Shown here: in pieces, positions 15,831 through 24,622 of the stretch
Position numbering within the stretch: position 1 is the first letter of the stretch
Layout: every line of letters begins with the position of its first letter
Assembly (NCBI GenBank): GCA_016195915.1
Contig: JACPYS010000029.1
Location: forward strand, 1 to 49,582
Reading direction: 5' to 3'
DNA length: 49,582 bases
Origin: Betaproteobacteria bacterium
GTDB lineage: Bacteria > Pseudomonadota > Gammaproteobacteria > Burkholderiales > SG8-39
Position numbers and translations under genes: made by a program
Notes under the pieces: model-generated
What the model saw: only the letters and a program-made list of their open reading frames with translations
Databases searched by the model: none
What the model was told of the DNA's origin: nothing

Positions 15831-17056
15831 TGTCCGCCGTTCTCAAGCCGCGCTCGCGCGTCGTCGTGTGCGACGCCAACGAGGCCGCTGCCTGGGGCGT
15901 GGCGCTTTCGCGGGTGGACATGGTCGCGGTGTACCCGATCACGCCGCAAAGCTCGCTGGTCGAATTCCTGGCCAAGTTCATAGTTGACGGGACGCTGTCT
16001 GCCGAACTCGTGGACGTCGAAGGCGAGCACAGTGTGATGTCGGTGCTGCAGGGTGCGGCGCTTGCCGGTGCGCGCACCTACACCGCCACAAGTGGCCCCG
16101 GGCTCGCGTTCATGTTCGAGCCCTATCTGCGCGCGCCGGGCCTGCGCTTGCCCCTGGTCATGTCCATCGTCACCCGCGACACGCTTACGCCGCAATGCGT
16201 CTGGGGCGGCCATCAGGACGCGATGAGCGTGCGCGAGGTGGGCTGGATCCAGATTTATTGCGAGTCGGCGCAGGAGGTGCTCGACACGGTGATCATGGCC
16301 TACCGCATCGCCGAGCACCCGGAGGTCATGCTCCCTGTGAACGTCTGCCACGACGGCAACTATCTTTCCTTTGCCGTCTCCAGGGTCGAACTTCCGGCGC
16401 AGGACGCGGTGGATGCATTCCTTGGAGACAAGGACGTCAACTGGCACGCCGCGCTCGACCCCGACCGGCCGATGGCGGTCGATCCGCTGACCGGCGGCTC
16501 GGGCGGCGCGGGACCGCGCACCTTTACGCGCTACCGCCAGGGCCACTGCAACGGGATGCAACGTGCGCTCGAAGTGATATCGGAGGTTCACGAAGACTGG
16601 GAAAAGCACGTCGGCCGGCGCTTCGCACCGCTGGTCGAGGCCTACCGCATGGACGGCGCAGAGCATGCGCTCGTCACCATCGGCAGCATGACGGGCGCGG
16701 CAAAGGATGCGATCGACGAGGCCCGTGCGCGCGGCGAAAAGGTCGGGCTGGTAAAGGTGAAGACCTACCGGCCGTTCCCGGGCGCAACCGTGATCGGGGC
16801 GCTGGACGGCGTGAAGGCAATCGGCGTCGTCGATCGCTCCGTGTCCTTCGGTTGGAACTGCGGCCCCGTATACCAGGACGTGATGACCTCGCTCGCGCTC
16901 GCGCGCAGTGCCGTGCCCGCACTTAGTTTCATCGGCGGGCTGGCCGGCGCGGACCTCACCATCGGGCACTTCCATCGCGCGATCGGCGAAGTTGCGGCGG
17001 TGGCTCGAGGCAAGGCCGAACCCGGGCGCACGCTCTGGCTGAACGAGGCCGATTGA
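15830..17056 (+). CDS. padG: Phenylglyoxylate dehydrogenase alpha subunit
   Basis: A 408-residue alpha subunit of the 2-oxoacid oxidoreductase family. The pyrimidine-binding domain of the TPP site is seen in VYPITPQSSLVEFLA (about residue 35), and EGEHSVMSVLQGAALAGART includes the conserved Glu. The TSGPGLAFM loop and the transketolase C-terminal-like domain follow. With PadI it forms the catalytic core that decarboxylates phenylglyoxylate and transfers the benzoyl group to CoA. The start overlaps the padF stop by 1 base (TGATG). Confidence 0.83.
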   Translation: MSAVLKPRSRVVVCDANEAAAWGVALSRVDMVAVYPITPQSSLVEFLAKFIVDGTLSAELVDVEGEHSVMSVLQGAALAGARTYTATSGPGLAFMFEPYLRAPGLRLPLVMSIVTRDTLTPQCVWGGHQDAMSVREVGWIQIYCESAQEVLDTVIMAYRIAEHPEVMLPVNVCHDGNYLSFAVSRVELPAQDAVDAFLGDKDVNWHAALDPDRPMAVDPLTGGSGGAGPRTFTRYRQGHCNGMQRALEVISEVHEDWEKHVGRRFAPLVEAYRMDGAEHALVTIGSMTGAAKDAIDEARARGEKVGLVKVKTYRPFPGATVIGALDGVKAIGVVDRSVSFGWNCGPVYQDVMTSLALARSAVPALSFIGGLAGADLTIGHFHRAIGEVAAVARGKAEPGRTLWLNEAD

Positions 17057-18312
17057 TGCAGACGCGCTACCTCATCGCAGGCTCGAGCCACGCAGCTCTT
17101 TCCGCGCTGCACGCGATTCGCATGGCCGACGCCGATGGCGGCGTCACGCTGGTGACGCGCGATGCGAGGCTTCCGTACTCCCCCACGGTACTTCCCTACG
17201 TGGTGTCCGGGCGTTCCGATCCGGGGCGGGTGTTCCTGCGCGACGAGGAATACTTCCGCGCACACAAGGTCGATTACCTCCCCGGCGTTGCGCTCGCGGC
17301 GTTGCGCCCGCAGGACCAGACCGCGGTGCTCGCGGACGGCCGTACCGTATGCTACGAAAAGCTGCTGCTCGCCACCGGCGCAACGCCGGTGATCCCGACA
17401 GTCGAAGGACTCTCCGGCGTGCCCTACCACGTGCTGCGCACGCTCGATGACGCGGTCGGGCTGCATCAGGCGATGTCGGGCGTGCGAGAAGCGCTCGTGC
17501 TGGGCGGCGGACTCATCGGCATGCACGCTGCAGAGAACCTCGCCAGGACCGGCGCGAAAGTCACGGTGATCGAAGCCGAAGCGCACGTGCTGTCCGCGTA
17601 CTTCGACGCCGATGCCTCCGGAATCATCGAGGCCGCGTTTTCCGCCAACGGGGTCGATCTCCACCTTGCGAGCCGCGCCGTGTCGGCCAGCCGGGATGAA
17701 CGCGGACGGATACGCCTCACCCTCGGCAACGGACACTCACCGGCCGGCGATCTTCTGCTCGTCGCGACGGGCGTGGCGCCCGCGATCGGATACGTCAACG
17801 GCTGCGGCATCCAGTGCGACCAGGGCATCCTTGTCGACGAGCGCATGCGCACCAGCGCAGACGACGTCTGGGCCGCGGGCGATGTCGCGCAGGCGCGCGA
17901 CTTCTTCGGCAACGCGCGGGTTCTGAACGGCATCCTTCCCGACGCGGTCGAGCAGGGCCGCATCGCCGGCATGCAAATGGCCGGTGACCAGGCGGCGAAA
18001 GATTACGCCGGCGGCGTGCCGCTTAACACCTACAGCTTTTTCGGCAAGCAGGCGTTGTCGGTGGGCACGGACGGCCGCGGCTTTGCCGACGCGGAAGTGC
18101 ACAAGTCCTTCGACCCCCAAACGGGGCGTTACCTGAAGATCGTGATGCGCGAGGATCGCCTGCTCGGCATTTTCTCGATCGACCGCTGGATCGACGCGGG
18201 CGTGATGTGGGAACTGATCCTGCGCCGCACCGACCTCGGCCCGGTGAAGGCGCAATTCCTCGCCGATCCGCAGCGCGCGGCGCGCGTGCTGATGTCGAAA
18301 ACCTGGCGCTAG
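17056..18312 (+). CDS. padH: Phenylglyoxylate dehydrogenase FAD/NAD subunit
   Basis: A 418-residue pyridine nucleotide-disulfide oxidoreductase-type flavoprotein. The N-terminal FAD segment starts YLIAGSSHAALSALHAI (a relaxed GxGxxG), the NAD domain has VLGGGLIGMHAAENLA at about residue 150, and DDVWAAGDVAQ near residue 275 is the second FAD motif. In the phenylglyoxylate enzyme this extra subunit passes electrons to NAD+, unlike ferredoxin-dependent relatives. Presence of this gene inside the oxidoreductase operon is the main reason for calling it pad rather than a generic ketoacid:ferredoxin oxidoreductase. ATG at 17056 is used; the codon before it is TTG. Confidence 0.82.
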   Translation: MQTRYLIAGSSHAALSALHAIRMADADGGVTLVTRDARLPYSPTVLPYVVSGRSDPGRVFLRDEEYFRAHKVDYLPGVALAALRPQDQTAVLADGRTVCYEKLLLATGATPVIPTVEGLSGVPYHVLRTLDDAVGLHQAMSGVREALVLGGGLIGMHAAENLARTGAKVTVIEAEAHVLSAYFDADASGIIEAAFSANGVDLHLASRAVSASRDERGRIRLTLGNGHSPAGDLLLVATGVAPAIGYVNGCGIQCDQGILVDERMRTSADDVWAAGDVAQARDFFGNARVLNGILPDAVEQGRIAGMQMAGDQAAKDYAGGVPLNTYSFFGKQALSVGTDGRGFADAEVHKSFDPQTGRYLKIVMREDRLLGIFSIDRWIDAGVMWELILRRTDLGPVKAQFLADPQRAARVLMSKTWR

Positions 18313-18322
18313 GAAACCGCCC

Positions 18323-19684
18323 ATGGGCGCTTACAGCACGATTTCCTTCGACGCACCCAAGTGCGACGGCTGCAACGACTGCATGCTCGCGTGCGCGCAG
18401 GCCAAGAGCGGCACCGACGAGATCGCGCGCTCGCGCATCGAGGTGCTGAAATCGAACGGCAGCTTCGAACTGGCGATGTGCCGCCAGTGCGGCGATCCGC
18501 GCTGCGTGCAGAATTGTCCGGCGGCGGCACTGGAGAAGAACGACGCGACAGGCGTCATTGACTGGGACGAAACCAAGTGCGTCGACTGCCTGCTGTGCAC
18601 GGTCGGTTGCACCTACGCGGGCATCGCGTATGACCGCGCCGCGGGGCATGTCACGAAGTGCGACCTGTGCGACGGCGACCCCGCCTGTGTCAAAGCCTGC
18701 AAGCCGGGCGCTCTGCGCTACGTGACCACTGCTCGCATCTACAACGAGGTGGGACAGCTCGAAGACCTGTTCGCGCCCGGGTTGTCCGGCTGCCAGGGCT
18801 GCAATACCGAACTGCTGATGCGCCACACGCTGCGGCGCGTGGGCCCGGACACGGTGCTCGCCACCCCGCCCGGCTGCGTGCCGGGAATGGGTTCCGTGGG
18901 CTATAACGGCCAGACCGGCACCAAGGTCCCCGTGTTCCACCCCCTGCTCACCAATACCGCCTCGATGCTTGCGGGCGTGCGGCGGTTTTACAAACGCAAA
19001 GGCCGCGATGTCACCGCGATGGCGCTCGCGGGCGACGGCGGCACTGCCGATGTCGGCTTCCAGTCGCTCTCCGGAGCGGCAGAGCGCGGAGAGGAAATCC
19101 TCTACATCACCGTAGACAATGAAGGCTACATGAACACCGGCATGCAGCGCTCGGGCTGCACGCCCTACGGCGCGTGGACCAGCACCACGCCGGTGGGCGA
19201 GCGAGGACAGGGCAAAACGCAGGACGCGAAGAACATGCCGCTGGTGATGATGATGCACAACTGCGCGTACGTCGCCACCGCATCCACCGGGTTCATGGAG
19301 GACCTGTACGAGAAACTCGACCGCGCGATCGCCGCGTCCAAGCGCGGCTTCGCCTACCTGCACGTGTACTCGCCCTGCACCACCGGCTGGCGCTTTCCGT
19401 CGCAGCAGAACATCGAGGTCGCGCGCAAGGCCGTGGAGACAAACTTCGTCGTGCTGTGGGAGTTCGATCCGAAAAACGGCGTGCGCCTCACCCGCCCGGT
19501 GGATCACCCCCTGCCGCTGGCGGAGTACGTGACGATGATGGGCAAGTTCCGGCACCTGTCCGGGGAGCAGCTCGAGCACATCCAGGCGAGCGTCGACAAG
19601 CACGCCGCCTTTATTTCGCGTCTCGCCGGCGAGCGCGACGCGCAAATGATCCGCCACCTCGCCGCCAACCGCACGGCGGCTTGA
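18323..19684 (+). CDS. padI: Phenylglyoxylate dehydrogenase beta subunit, polyferredoxin-TPP fusion
   Basis: A 453-residue chain. Residues 1-135 are a polyferredoxin with four cysteine groups (CDGCNDCMLAC, CRQCGDPRCVQNCP, CVDCLLCTVGC, CDLCDGDPACVKACKPGAL). The rest is the TPP-binding beta domain with GCQGCNTEL, TPPGCVPGM and the TPP/Mg motif GDGGTADVGFQ...DNEGYMNTGMQ. The fused N-terminal clusters are characteristic of PadI. It ends the pad operon, 7 bases from the stop of the convergently transcribed cyclase gene. Confidence 0.84.
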   Translation: MGAYSTISFDAPKCDGCNDCMLACAQAKSGTDEIARSRIEVLKSNGSFELAMCRQCGDPRCVQNCPAAALEKNDATGVIDWDETKCVDCLLCTVGCTYAGIAYDRAAGHVTKCDLCDGDPACVKACKPGALRYVTTARIYNEVGQLEDLFAPGLSGCQGCNTELLMRHTLRRVGPDTVLATPPGCVPGMGSVGYNGQTGTKVPVFHPLLTNTASMLAGVRRFYKRKGRDVTAMALAGDGGTADVGFQSLSGAAERGEEILYITVDNEGYMNTGMQRSGCTPYGAWTSTTPVGERGQGKTQDAKNMPLVMMMHNCAYVATASTGFMEDLYEKLDRAIAASKRGFAYLHVYSPCTTGWRFPSQQNIEVARKAVETNFVVLWEFDPKNGVRLTRPVDHPLPLAEYVTMMGKFRHLSGEQLEHIQASVDKHAAFISRLAGERDAQMIRHLAANRTAA

Positions 19685-19691
19685 CGAAGCG

Positions 19692-22040
19692 TTACTTCTC
19701 GGTCAGCGTCCAGGCGCCGTTCCAGTCCTCGGGCGGCGGTTCGCGCAGGTAGTGATCGCAGCGCTCGAGGTACATCTTGCTCACCTTGTCCTCCGGGCGC
19801 AGCCGCTTGGCTTCCGAGAAAGCCGATATCGCCTCCTTGAATTTTCGCCCGCGGTACTGGTCCATGGCGAGGCGGAAGATCTGCAGGAACTCGGCCATGC
19901 CGGGGAAGCTCTGGTCGGTGTGGTAGTCCATGATTTCGTAGATCGAGACCGCCTGCGTCTTGCCCTTGACGATCACGTTGTCGACCAGCCGCGCGCGGTA
20001 GGTGCCGCGCAGCCGCTTGAACGTGTTCTCCGAAACCAGGATCTGGGCGCCGTATTGCTTGCAGGCCGATTCGAGCCGCGATGCGAGGTTCACGCCGTCG
20101 CCGATCATGGTGAAGTCCATGCGCTTGAGCGAGCCGATGTTGCCCGCGATCAGGCTGTCGGTGTTGAGCCCGACGCCGATGTTGACCGGCAGCTTTCCTT
20201 CGAGCACCCGCTTCGCGTTCCATTCGGTGAGCTGCGAAATCATCTGGATCGCGGTGCGGACCGCGCGGTCTTCGTCATCCTCGTGGGGCACCGGCACGCC
20301 GAAGCCGGCCATGATCGCATCGCCGATGAACTTGTCGAGCATGCCGCCGTGCTTCTGGATCACGTCGACCATCAGCGTGAAGTACTCGTTGAGCAGGCTC
20401 ACGGTCGCGGCCGCGCCGAGGTTCTCGGTCAGCGGGGTGAAGCCCCGGATGTCGGAGAACAGCACCGTCGCCGTGAGCGCCTGGCCGCCGAGCAGGTCCG
20501 CGCCCGTGGACAGCAGCTGGTCGGCGATGTTCGCGTCCATGTAGCGCGACATGGTCGCCTTGATGCGCTTTTCCGAACTGATGTCGTCGATCAGGACCAT
20601 CGTGCCGAGCGATTTCTTGTCCACCCCCTTGAGCGGCAGCACCGTCAGGTTGATCGACACCTTTTCGCCGCCCATCTCGAGCGCGGTGTCCATCGTCGAT
20701 TCCGGGACCTGCTTCTCGGTGACGCGCGCGATCTTCTCGAGCACCCAGGCGTTGGGACCCTCGAACAGCTGCTCCGCGGGCTTGCTCAGCACGCCCTGGG
20801 CATCCAATCGAAGGATGCGCCCGCCGGAGGTATTGCAGGTCACCACCTTGCGCTCGACATCCAGCGTGATCACGCCGTTGCTCATGCTCTCGAGCATGTT
20901 TTCGTTGTAGTTTTTCATCGCCTGAACATCGGCGAACAGCTTCGCGTTTTCCAGCGCGATCGCCACCTGCGCGGTGAACGCCTTGAGCCGCTGCTCGTCC
21001 TCCGCGCTGAACGGGCCGCTCTTCTTGTTCAGCACCTGCGTGACCCCGATCACCTTGCCGTGCTGGTTCACCACCGGAACGCAAAGGATGGAGCGCGTGA
21101 AGAAACCGGTCTTCTTGTCGAACGCCGGGTTGAAGCGCAGATCGGCATAAGCGTAGGGGATGTTGATCGATTTGCCGGAAGTGAACACCGCCCCGGCGAT
21201 GCCGAGGTGGTTGGGCAGCTTGATCTGGAGCGAATCCAGCCCCTGGCCGACCTGTGACCAGAGCTCGTTGGTGCGCGGGTCGTTGAGAAACAAAGTCGAG
21301 CGCTCGGCATCGAGCATGCGTGTCGCCTCGCTCATCACCTTCTGCAGGAGCGAGCCGATCTTGATGTCCGCGGTCATCTCGGACACCATGTCGAGGAACT
21401 CCAGTTCCTGCTTGCGGATCTGGTTCATGCGATCGATGTACTGTGCGGTCTGCAGCGCGATCGCGCCTTGCGTGGTCATTTCCTCCAGCAGCTTCATGTC
21501 GCCGTAGGTGAACTTGCCCTTCACCTTGTTGAGCGTCTGGGCGACCCCGATCAGATCGCCTTTCACCGTGCGGATCGGCACGCACAGGATCGAGCGCGTC
21601 ACGTAACCGGTCTGCTCGTCGATCGAGCGGTTGAAGCGCGGGTCGGCATAGGCGTCCTGGATCATCAGGCTCTCGCCCGAGGTGAACACGTTGCCCGCGA
21701 TGCCGCTCGTATTGAGCAGGCGGATCTCGCGGTTGACGTTGCCCTGCGCGACGCGCGAATACAGCTCGCCGGTCTTCTCGTCGTTGAGGAACAACGATCC
21801 GCGTTCGGCGCCAATTTCCCTGGTCGACAGCGTCAGGAGCGTGTGCAGCACGTCGTCGAGCGAATCCATCGCCGCCATCTTGCGTGTGATCTCGAGCATC
21901 AGCTCGACGTGCCGCAGGCGCCGGGAGATCTGCGACTGCGCCGCGCCGTTCGCCCTGGGCGCGCGCCCCGCCGCCTTGGCGCGACCGGATTTTCCCGGAC
22001 CCGCCGCTGCGGGAGTCATCGGGAGAGTTTCATTTTTCAC
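19692..22040 (-). CDS. GAF-GAF-PAS class III adenylate cyclase
   Basis: A 782-residue cytosolic cyclase. After a short basic N-terminus come two GAF domains (about residues 60-205 and 235-375), both with the repeated SILCVPI/V core, then a PAS-like segment (about 385-490) and a class III cyclase domain (about 500-700). The metal aspartates are in FSDIRGFTPL and KFIGDAIM, the adenine-selecting Lys and Asp in LDKFIGD and RMDFTMIGD, and the transition-state Asn/Arg in VNLASRLE. The catalytic set looks complete for ATP. A short TPR-like tail follows. The start overlaps the coiled-coil gene by 11 bases. GAF domains suggest it is controlled by a small ligand or by cyclic nucleotides. Confidence 0.87.
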   Translation of the reverse strand: MKNETLPMTPAAAGPGKSGRAKAAGRAPRANGAAQSQISRRLRHVELMLEITRKMAAMDSLDDVLHTLLTLSTREIGAERGSLFLNDEKTGELYSRVAQGNVNREIRLLNTSGIAGNVFTSGESLMIQDAYADPRFNRSIDEQTGYVTRSILCVPIRTVKGDLIGVAQTLNKVKGKFTYGDMKLLEEMTTQGAIALQTAQYIDRMNQIRKQELEFLDMVSEMTADIKIGSLLQKVMSEATRMLDAERSTLFLNDPRTNELWSQVGQGLDSLQIKLPNHLGIAGAVFTSGKSINIPYAYADLRFNPAFDKKTGFFTRSILCVPVVNQHGKVIGVTQVLNKKSGPFSAEDEQRLKAFTAQVAIALENAKLFADVQAMKNYNENMLESMSNGVITLDVERKVVTCNTSGGRILRLDAQGVLSKPAEQLFEGPNAWVLEKIARVTEKQVPESTMDTALEMGGEKVSINLTVLPLKGVDKKSLGTMVLIDDISSEKRIKATMSRYMDANIADQLLSTGADLLGGQALTATVLFSDIRGFTPLTENLGAAATVSLLNEYFTLMVDVIQKHGGMLDKFIGDAIMAGFGVPVPHEDDEDRAVRTAIQMISQLTEWNAKRVLEGKLPVNIGVGLNTDSLIAGNIGSLKRMDFTMIGDGVNLASRLESACKQYGAQILVSENTFKRLRGTYRARLVDNVIVKGKTQAVSIYEIMDYHTDQSFPGMAEFLQIFRLAMDQYRGRKFKEAISAFSEAKRLRPEDKVSKMYLERCDHYLREPPPEDWNGAWTLTEK

Positions 22041-22572
22041 GGCATGACTCCAATTCGTCTCTCAATTCCTGGACCGTCTTGTGCAGTTGCGCGCGCTCGA
22101 TGCGCAGGCCACGCTCTACCTCCTCCAACCGGATCTGCGCCTGCGCGCGCAGCTTCTCCATCTCATCCCGCAGCGCAGACGCGGTGCGCTTGAGCTGCAG
22201 GTTCTCCTCGTTGAGCGCCTGGATGGCCGCCTGCACCAGCGTATCGCGTTCCGCCCGGCTGCGCTCGAGCTCGTCGCGCATGGCCTGCGCCGTCGTCCGC
22301 AAATCCTTGATTTCAGCGCTTCCCTGCTGCACCGCCGCCTCTACCGCGGTGGCACGTCCGGCGTGCGCGCGTTCGAGCGCGTCGCGCAGCGCCGACGCGG
22401 TGGCGCGCAGCTGCGCAAGTTCGTCGGCCGCAGCGGCGGCAGCGCGTTGCACCGCCGCGTCCTTCTCGGCCTGCACGTTTTCCAGCGCAGCGCGCAGCGA
22501 AAGCACCTGGTTGCGCAGGTCCTGAAAGTCGCGCTGCGCGATCGCAGCCTCATCCAGTATGGGAGCGGTCAC
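22030..22572 (-). CDS. Coiled-coil protein of unknown function
   Basis: A 180-residue protein that is nearly all heptad-like helix from about residue 12. It contains three similar blocks, each with LRTTAQAMRDELERSRAERD-like sequence at roughly 35-residue spacing. I start it at GTG 22572, which overlaps the stop of the upstream receiver-hydrolase gene by 4 bases (GTGA). It has no membrane segment or catalytic motif. Sitting between a receiver protein and a cyclase with overlaps on both sides, it may act as a scaffold joining the two (inference). I do not recognise a named family. Confidence 0.7.
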   Translation of the reverse strand: MTAPILDEAAIAQRDFQDLRNQVLSLRAALENVQAEKDAAVQRAAAAAADELAQLRATASALRDALERAHAGRATAVEAAVQQGSAEIKDLRTTAQAMRDELERSRAERDTLVQAAIQALNEENLQLKRTASALRDEMEKLRAQAQIRLEEVERGLRIERAQLHKTVQELRDELESCREK

Positions 22573-23789
22573 AGTACAAGTTTCGAGCCCTCGGCGGGGG
22601 CCTCGCATACCACGGCCGAACCGAGTTTCTTGAGTTGCGCGCGCGTTTCCTCCAGCTTCAGGTCGATGTGCTCGTCAGTCTGGTCCGGGTCGTGATGGAA
22701 CAGGTGCAGCCGCTTCACCTCGGCGCGCGCCGCGAGGTCGGCGACCTGGCTCACGCTCGAATGGCCCCAATCCACCTTCGACGGGTACTCGTGGTCGCGG
22801 TAGGTGGTGTCGGTGATCAGCAGGTCCGCGCCCCGCACGAAATTGGCCAGCTGTTCCACGTAGCGCAAATCGTAGCGCGCATCGCTCGCGAGGTAGAGCT
22901 CGTTGTCGGTGATGTAGCAGATGCGGCGGCCGCGCGAGGTGATCCGGTAGCCCAGGCAGTATCCCGGGTGCCTGAGCAGCATGGTGTCGATGCGCACCGG
23001 GCCGAACTCGAGGGTCTCCTCGCGCAGGTCGCGGAACAGCAGGCGCGCGCCGAACTCCCGCACGGTCACCGGGAAATACACGCTTTCCATCTGCGCGCTG
23101 ATCGCGCGCTCGATGGTGAGATCGCCCTGGTAGGGACCGAAGATTTCGATCTGGTTGCCGCGCAGGTACAGCGGCGCGAAAAAGGGCACCGTATTGATGT
23201 GGTCCCAGTGCGTGTGCGAGATGAAGATGCGCGCCGAAAAACGCTGCCCCGCCCCGGTCGACATCACGTGATCCGAGAGCCGCTTGATGCCCGAGCCGCA
23301 GTCGAACACGAACAGGGGCTCGCCGCCCACCTCCAAGCTGACGCACGAGGTGTTGCCGCCATAGCGGACGTAGGCCAGCCCCGGCGCCGGCAAGGTGCCA
23401 TGCACGCCCCAGTACCCGATGACGACCTCGTGCGAGAGGATATCTTCGATCGATCGCAACAGAGCCGGCAGCTGGATCGGCTTGGTGATGTAGCCGTCGG
23501 CGCCCAGTTCCTTGGCGCGGCGCCGGTCGAAGTCGTAGGTCTTCGCCGACAGGACGATGATCTTCATCGACGCCAGCTCGGGCCGCCGGCGCAGCTCGCG
23601 GGTCAGCTCGAAGCCGTCCATCTCCGGCATCATGACATCGGTGATCACGCACTCGGGCCGCAGGACTGGGATCTCCTCCAGCGCTTGCAGACTCGAACCC
23701 CGCGCTTCTACGCGGTGTCCCGCCTGTTCCAGGACCCTGCGGATCAGCGCCAGAACGTCCGGATCGTCGTCAACGAGGTAGAAATTCAT
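22569..23789 (-). CDS. Response-regulator receiver fused to metallo-beta-lactamase hydrolase
   Basis: A 406-residue two-domain protein. Residues 1-120 are a CheY-like receiver: acidic pair VDDDPDV, phospho-acceptor Asp in ITDVMMPEMDG, Ser/Lys in VLSAKTY and TKPIQL. Residues 125-400 are a metallo-beta-lactamase fold with the metal motif ISHTHWDHINTVPFF and later RHPGY, TDTTY and HLFHHDPDQ. The family includes ribonuclease Z-like and cyclic nucleotide phosphodiesterase-like hydrolases. With an adenylate cyclase encoded two genes downstream, a phosphorylation-controlled phosphodiesterase is an attractive but unproven idea. It is the first gene of the three-gene unit. Confidence 0.83.
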   Translation of the reverse strand: MNFYLVDDDPDVLALIRRVLEQAGHRVEARGSSLQALEEIPVLRPECVITDVMMPEMDGFELTRELRRRPELASMKIIVLSAKTYDFDRRRAKELGADGYITKPIQLPALLRSIEDILSHEVVIGYWGVHGTLPAPGLAYVRYGGNTSCVSLEVGGEPLFVFDCGSGIKRLSDHVMSTGAGQRFSARIFISHTHWDHINTVPFFAPLYLRGNQIEIFGPYQGDLTIERAISAQMESVYFPVTVREFGARLLFRDLREETLEFGPVRIDTMLLRHPGYCLGYRITSRGRRICYITDNELYLASDARYDLRYVEQLANFVRGADLLITDTTYRDHEYPSKVDWGHSSVSQVADLAARAEVKRLHLFHHDPDQTDEHIDLKLEETRAQLKKLGSAVVCEAPAEGSKLVL

Positions 23790-23843
23790 GGGGTTGGATC
23801 ATGCGCAGGTCCGGGCCGCCGGTCAAGCACGGGCATTGCACGG

Positions 23844-24593
23844 TCAGCCCTGAATGGAATAGCCGCCGTCCACCGTGATGGCAGCGCCAGTAATGAAGGC
23901 AGACGCGGGACCGGCCAGAAAAACGGCGATGCCCCGGAAGTCATCGGGCACGCCCCAGCGCGCCGCCGGGGTGCGCCTGAGAACGCTGTCATGCAGCCCA
24001 GGCACTTCCTTGCGCGCGTTGCGCGTGAGCTCGGTATCGATCCACCCCGGCAATACGGCGTTGACCTGGATGTTGTCGCCCGCCCAGGCCGAAGCGCAGG
24101 CTTTCGTGAACTGCACGATCCCGCCCTTGCTCGCCGCATAGGCGGGCGCAAAACTCGCGCCGAAGATCGACAGCATCGACCCGATATTGATGATCTTGCC
24201 GGCGCCCGCCGCCTTCATCGCCGGGTACGCGGCATGCGCGCAGAGGTAGGCGCTGGTGAGGTTGGTGTCGAGCACCTGCCGCCACTCGGAGAGCGAAAGT
24301 TCCTGCGGCGGCTTGCGGATATTGATACCCGCGTTGTTCACCAGGATGTCGACCCGTCCACAGTCGTCCGCTACGCGCCGGAACAGCCTTTCGACCGATT
24401 TTTCGTCAGTCACATCCGTTTCGACGGCGAGCGCGCCCCGGCCGAGCTGCGCGACTGCCGCCAGCGACTTCTCCCTGTTGCGCCCCGCGACCACGACCGT
24501 CGCACCTGCGCCGGCGAGCCCCAGCCCCATGCCGAGGCCGATTCCCCCGTTGCCTCCCGTGACGATCGCCACCTTGCCATGCAGGTTGAACAT
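23844..24593 (-). CDS. SDR-family oxidoreductase
   Basis: A 249-residue classical SDR. It shows TGGNGGIGLGMG (about residues 12-23), NNAG (about 87-90), the catalytic serine in IGSMLS, and the YAASK motif (about 153). Length and the tail ITGAAITVDGGYSIQG are typical of 3-oxoacyl-ACP reductase-like and alcohol-type SDRs. It follows livF by 29 bases, so it belongs to the second transport operon. A role in oxidising an imported hydroxy acid or alcohol, possibly feeding the pad enzyme nearby, is inference only. Confidence 0.85.
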   Translation of the reverse strand: MFNLHGKVAIVTGGNGGIGLGMGLGLAGAGATVVVAGRNREKSLAAVAQLGRGALAVETDVTDEKSVERLFRRVADDCGRVDILVNNAGINIRKPPQELSLSEWRQVLDTNLTSAYLCAHAAYPAMKAAGAGKIINIGSMLSIFGASFAPAYAASKGGIVQFTKACASAWAGDNIQVNAVLPGWIDTELTRNARKEVPGLHDSVLRRTPAARWGVPDDFRGIAVFLAGPASAFITGAAITVDGGYSIQG

Positions 24594-24622
24594 TCCATCC
24601 TCCGGTACGAAAGTCTGGGCGG

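Noticed and set aside
18023-19657. Long minus-strand frame opposite padH and padI
   Set aside because: Antisense of the pad genes; composition and lack of motifs mark it as a shadow.
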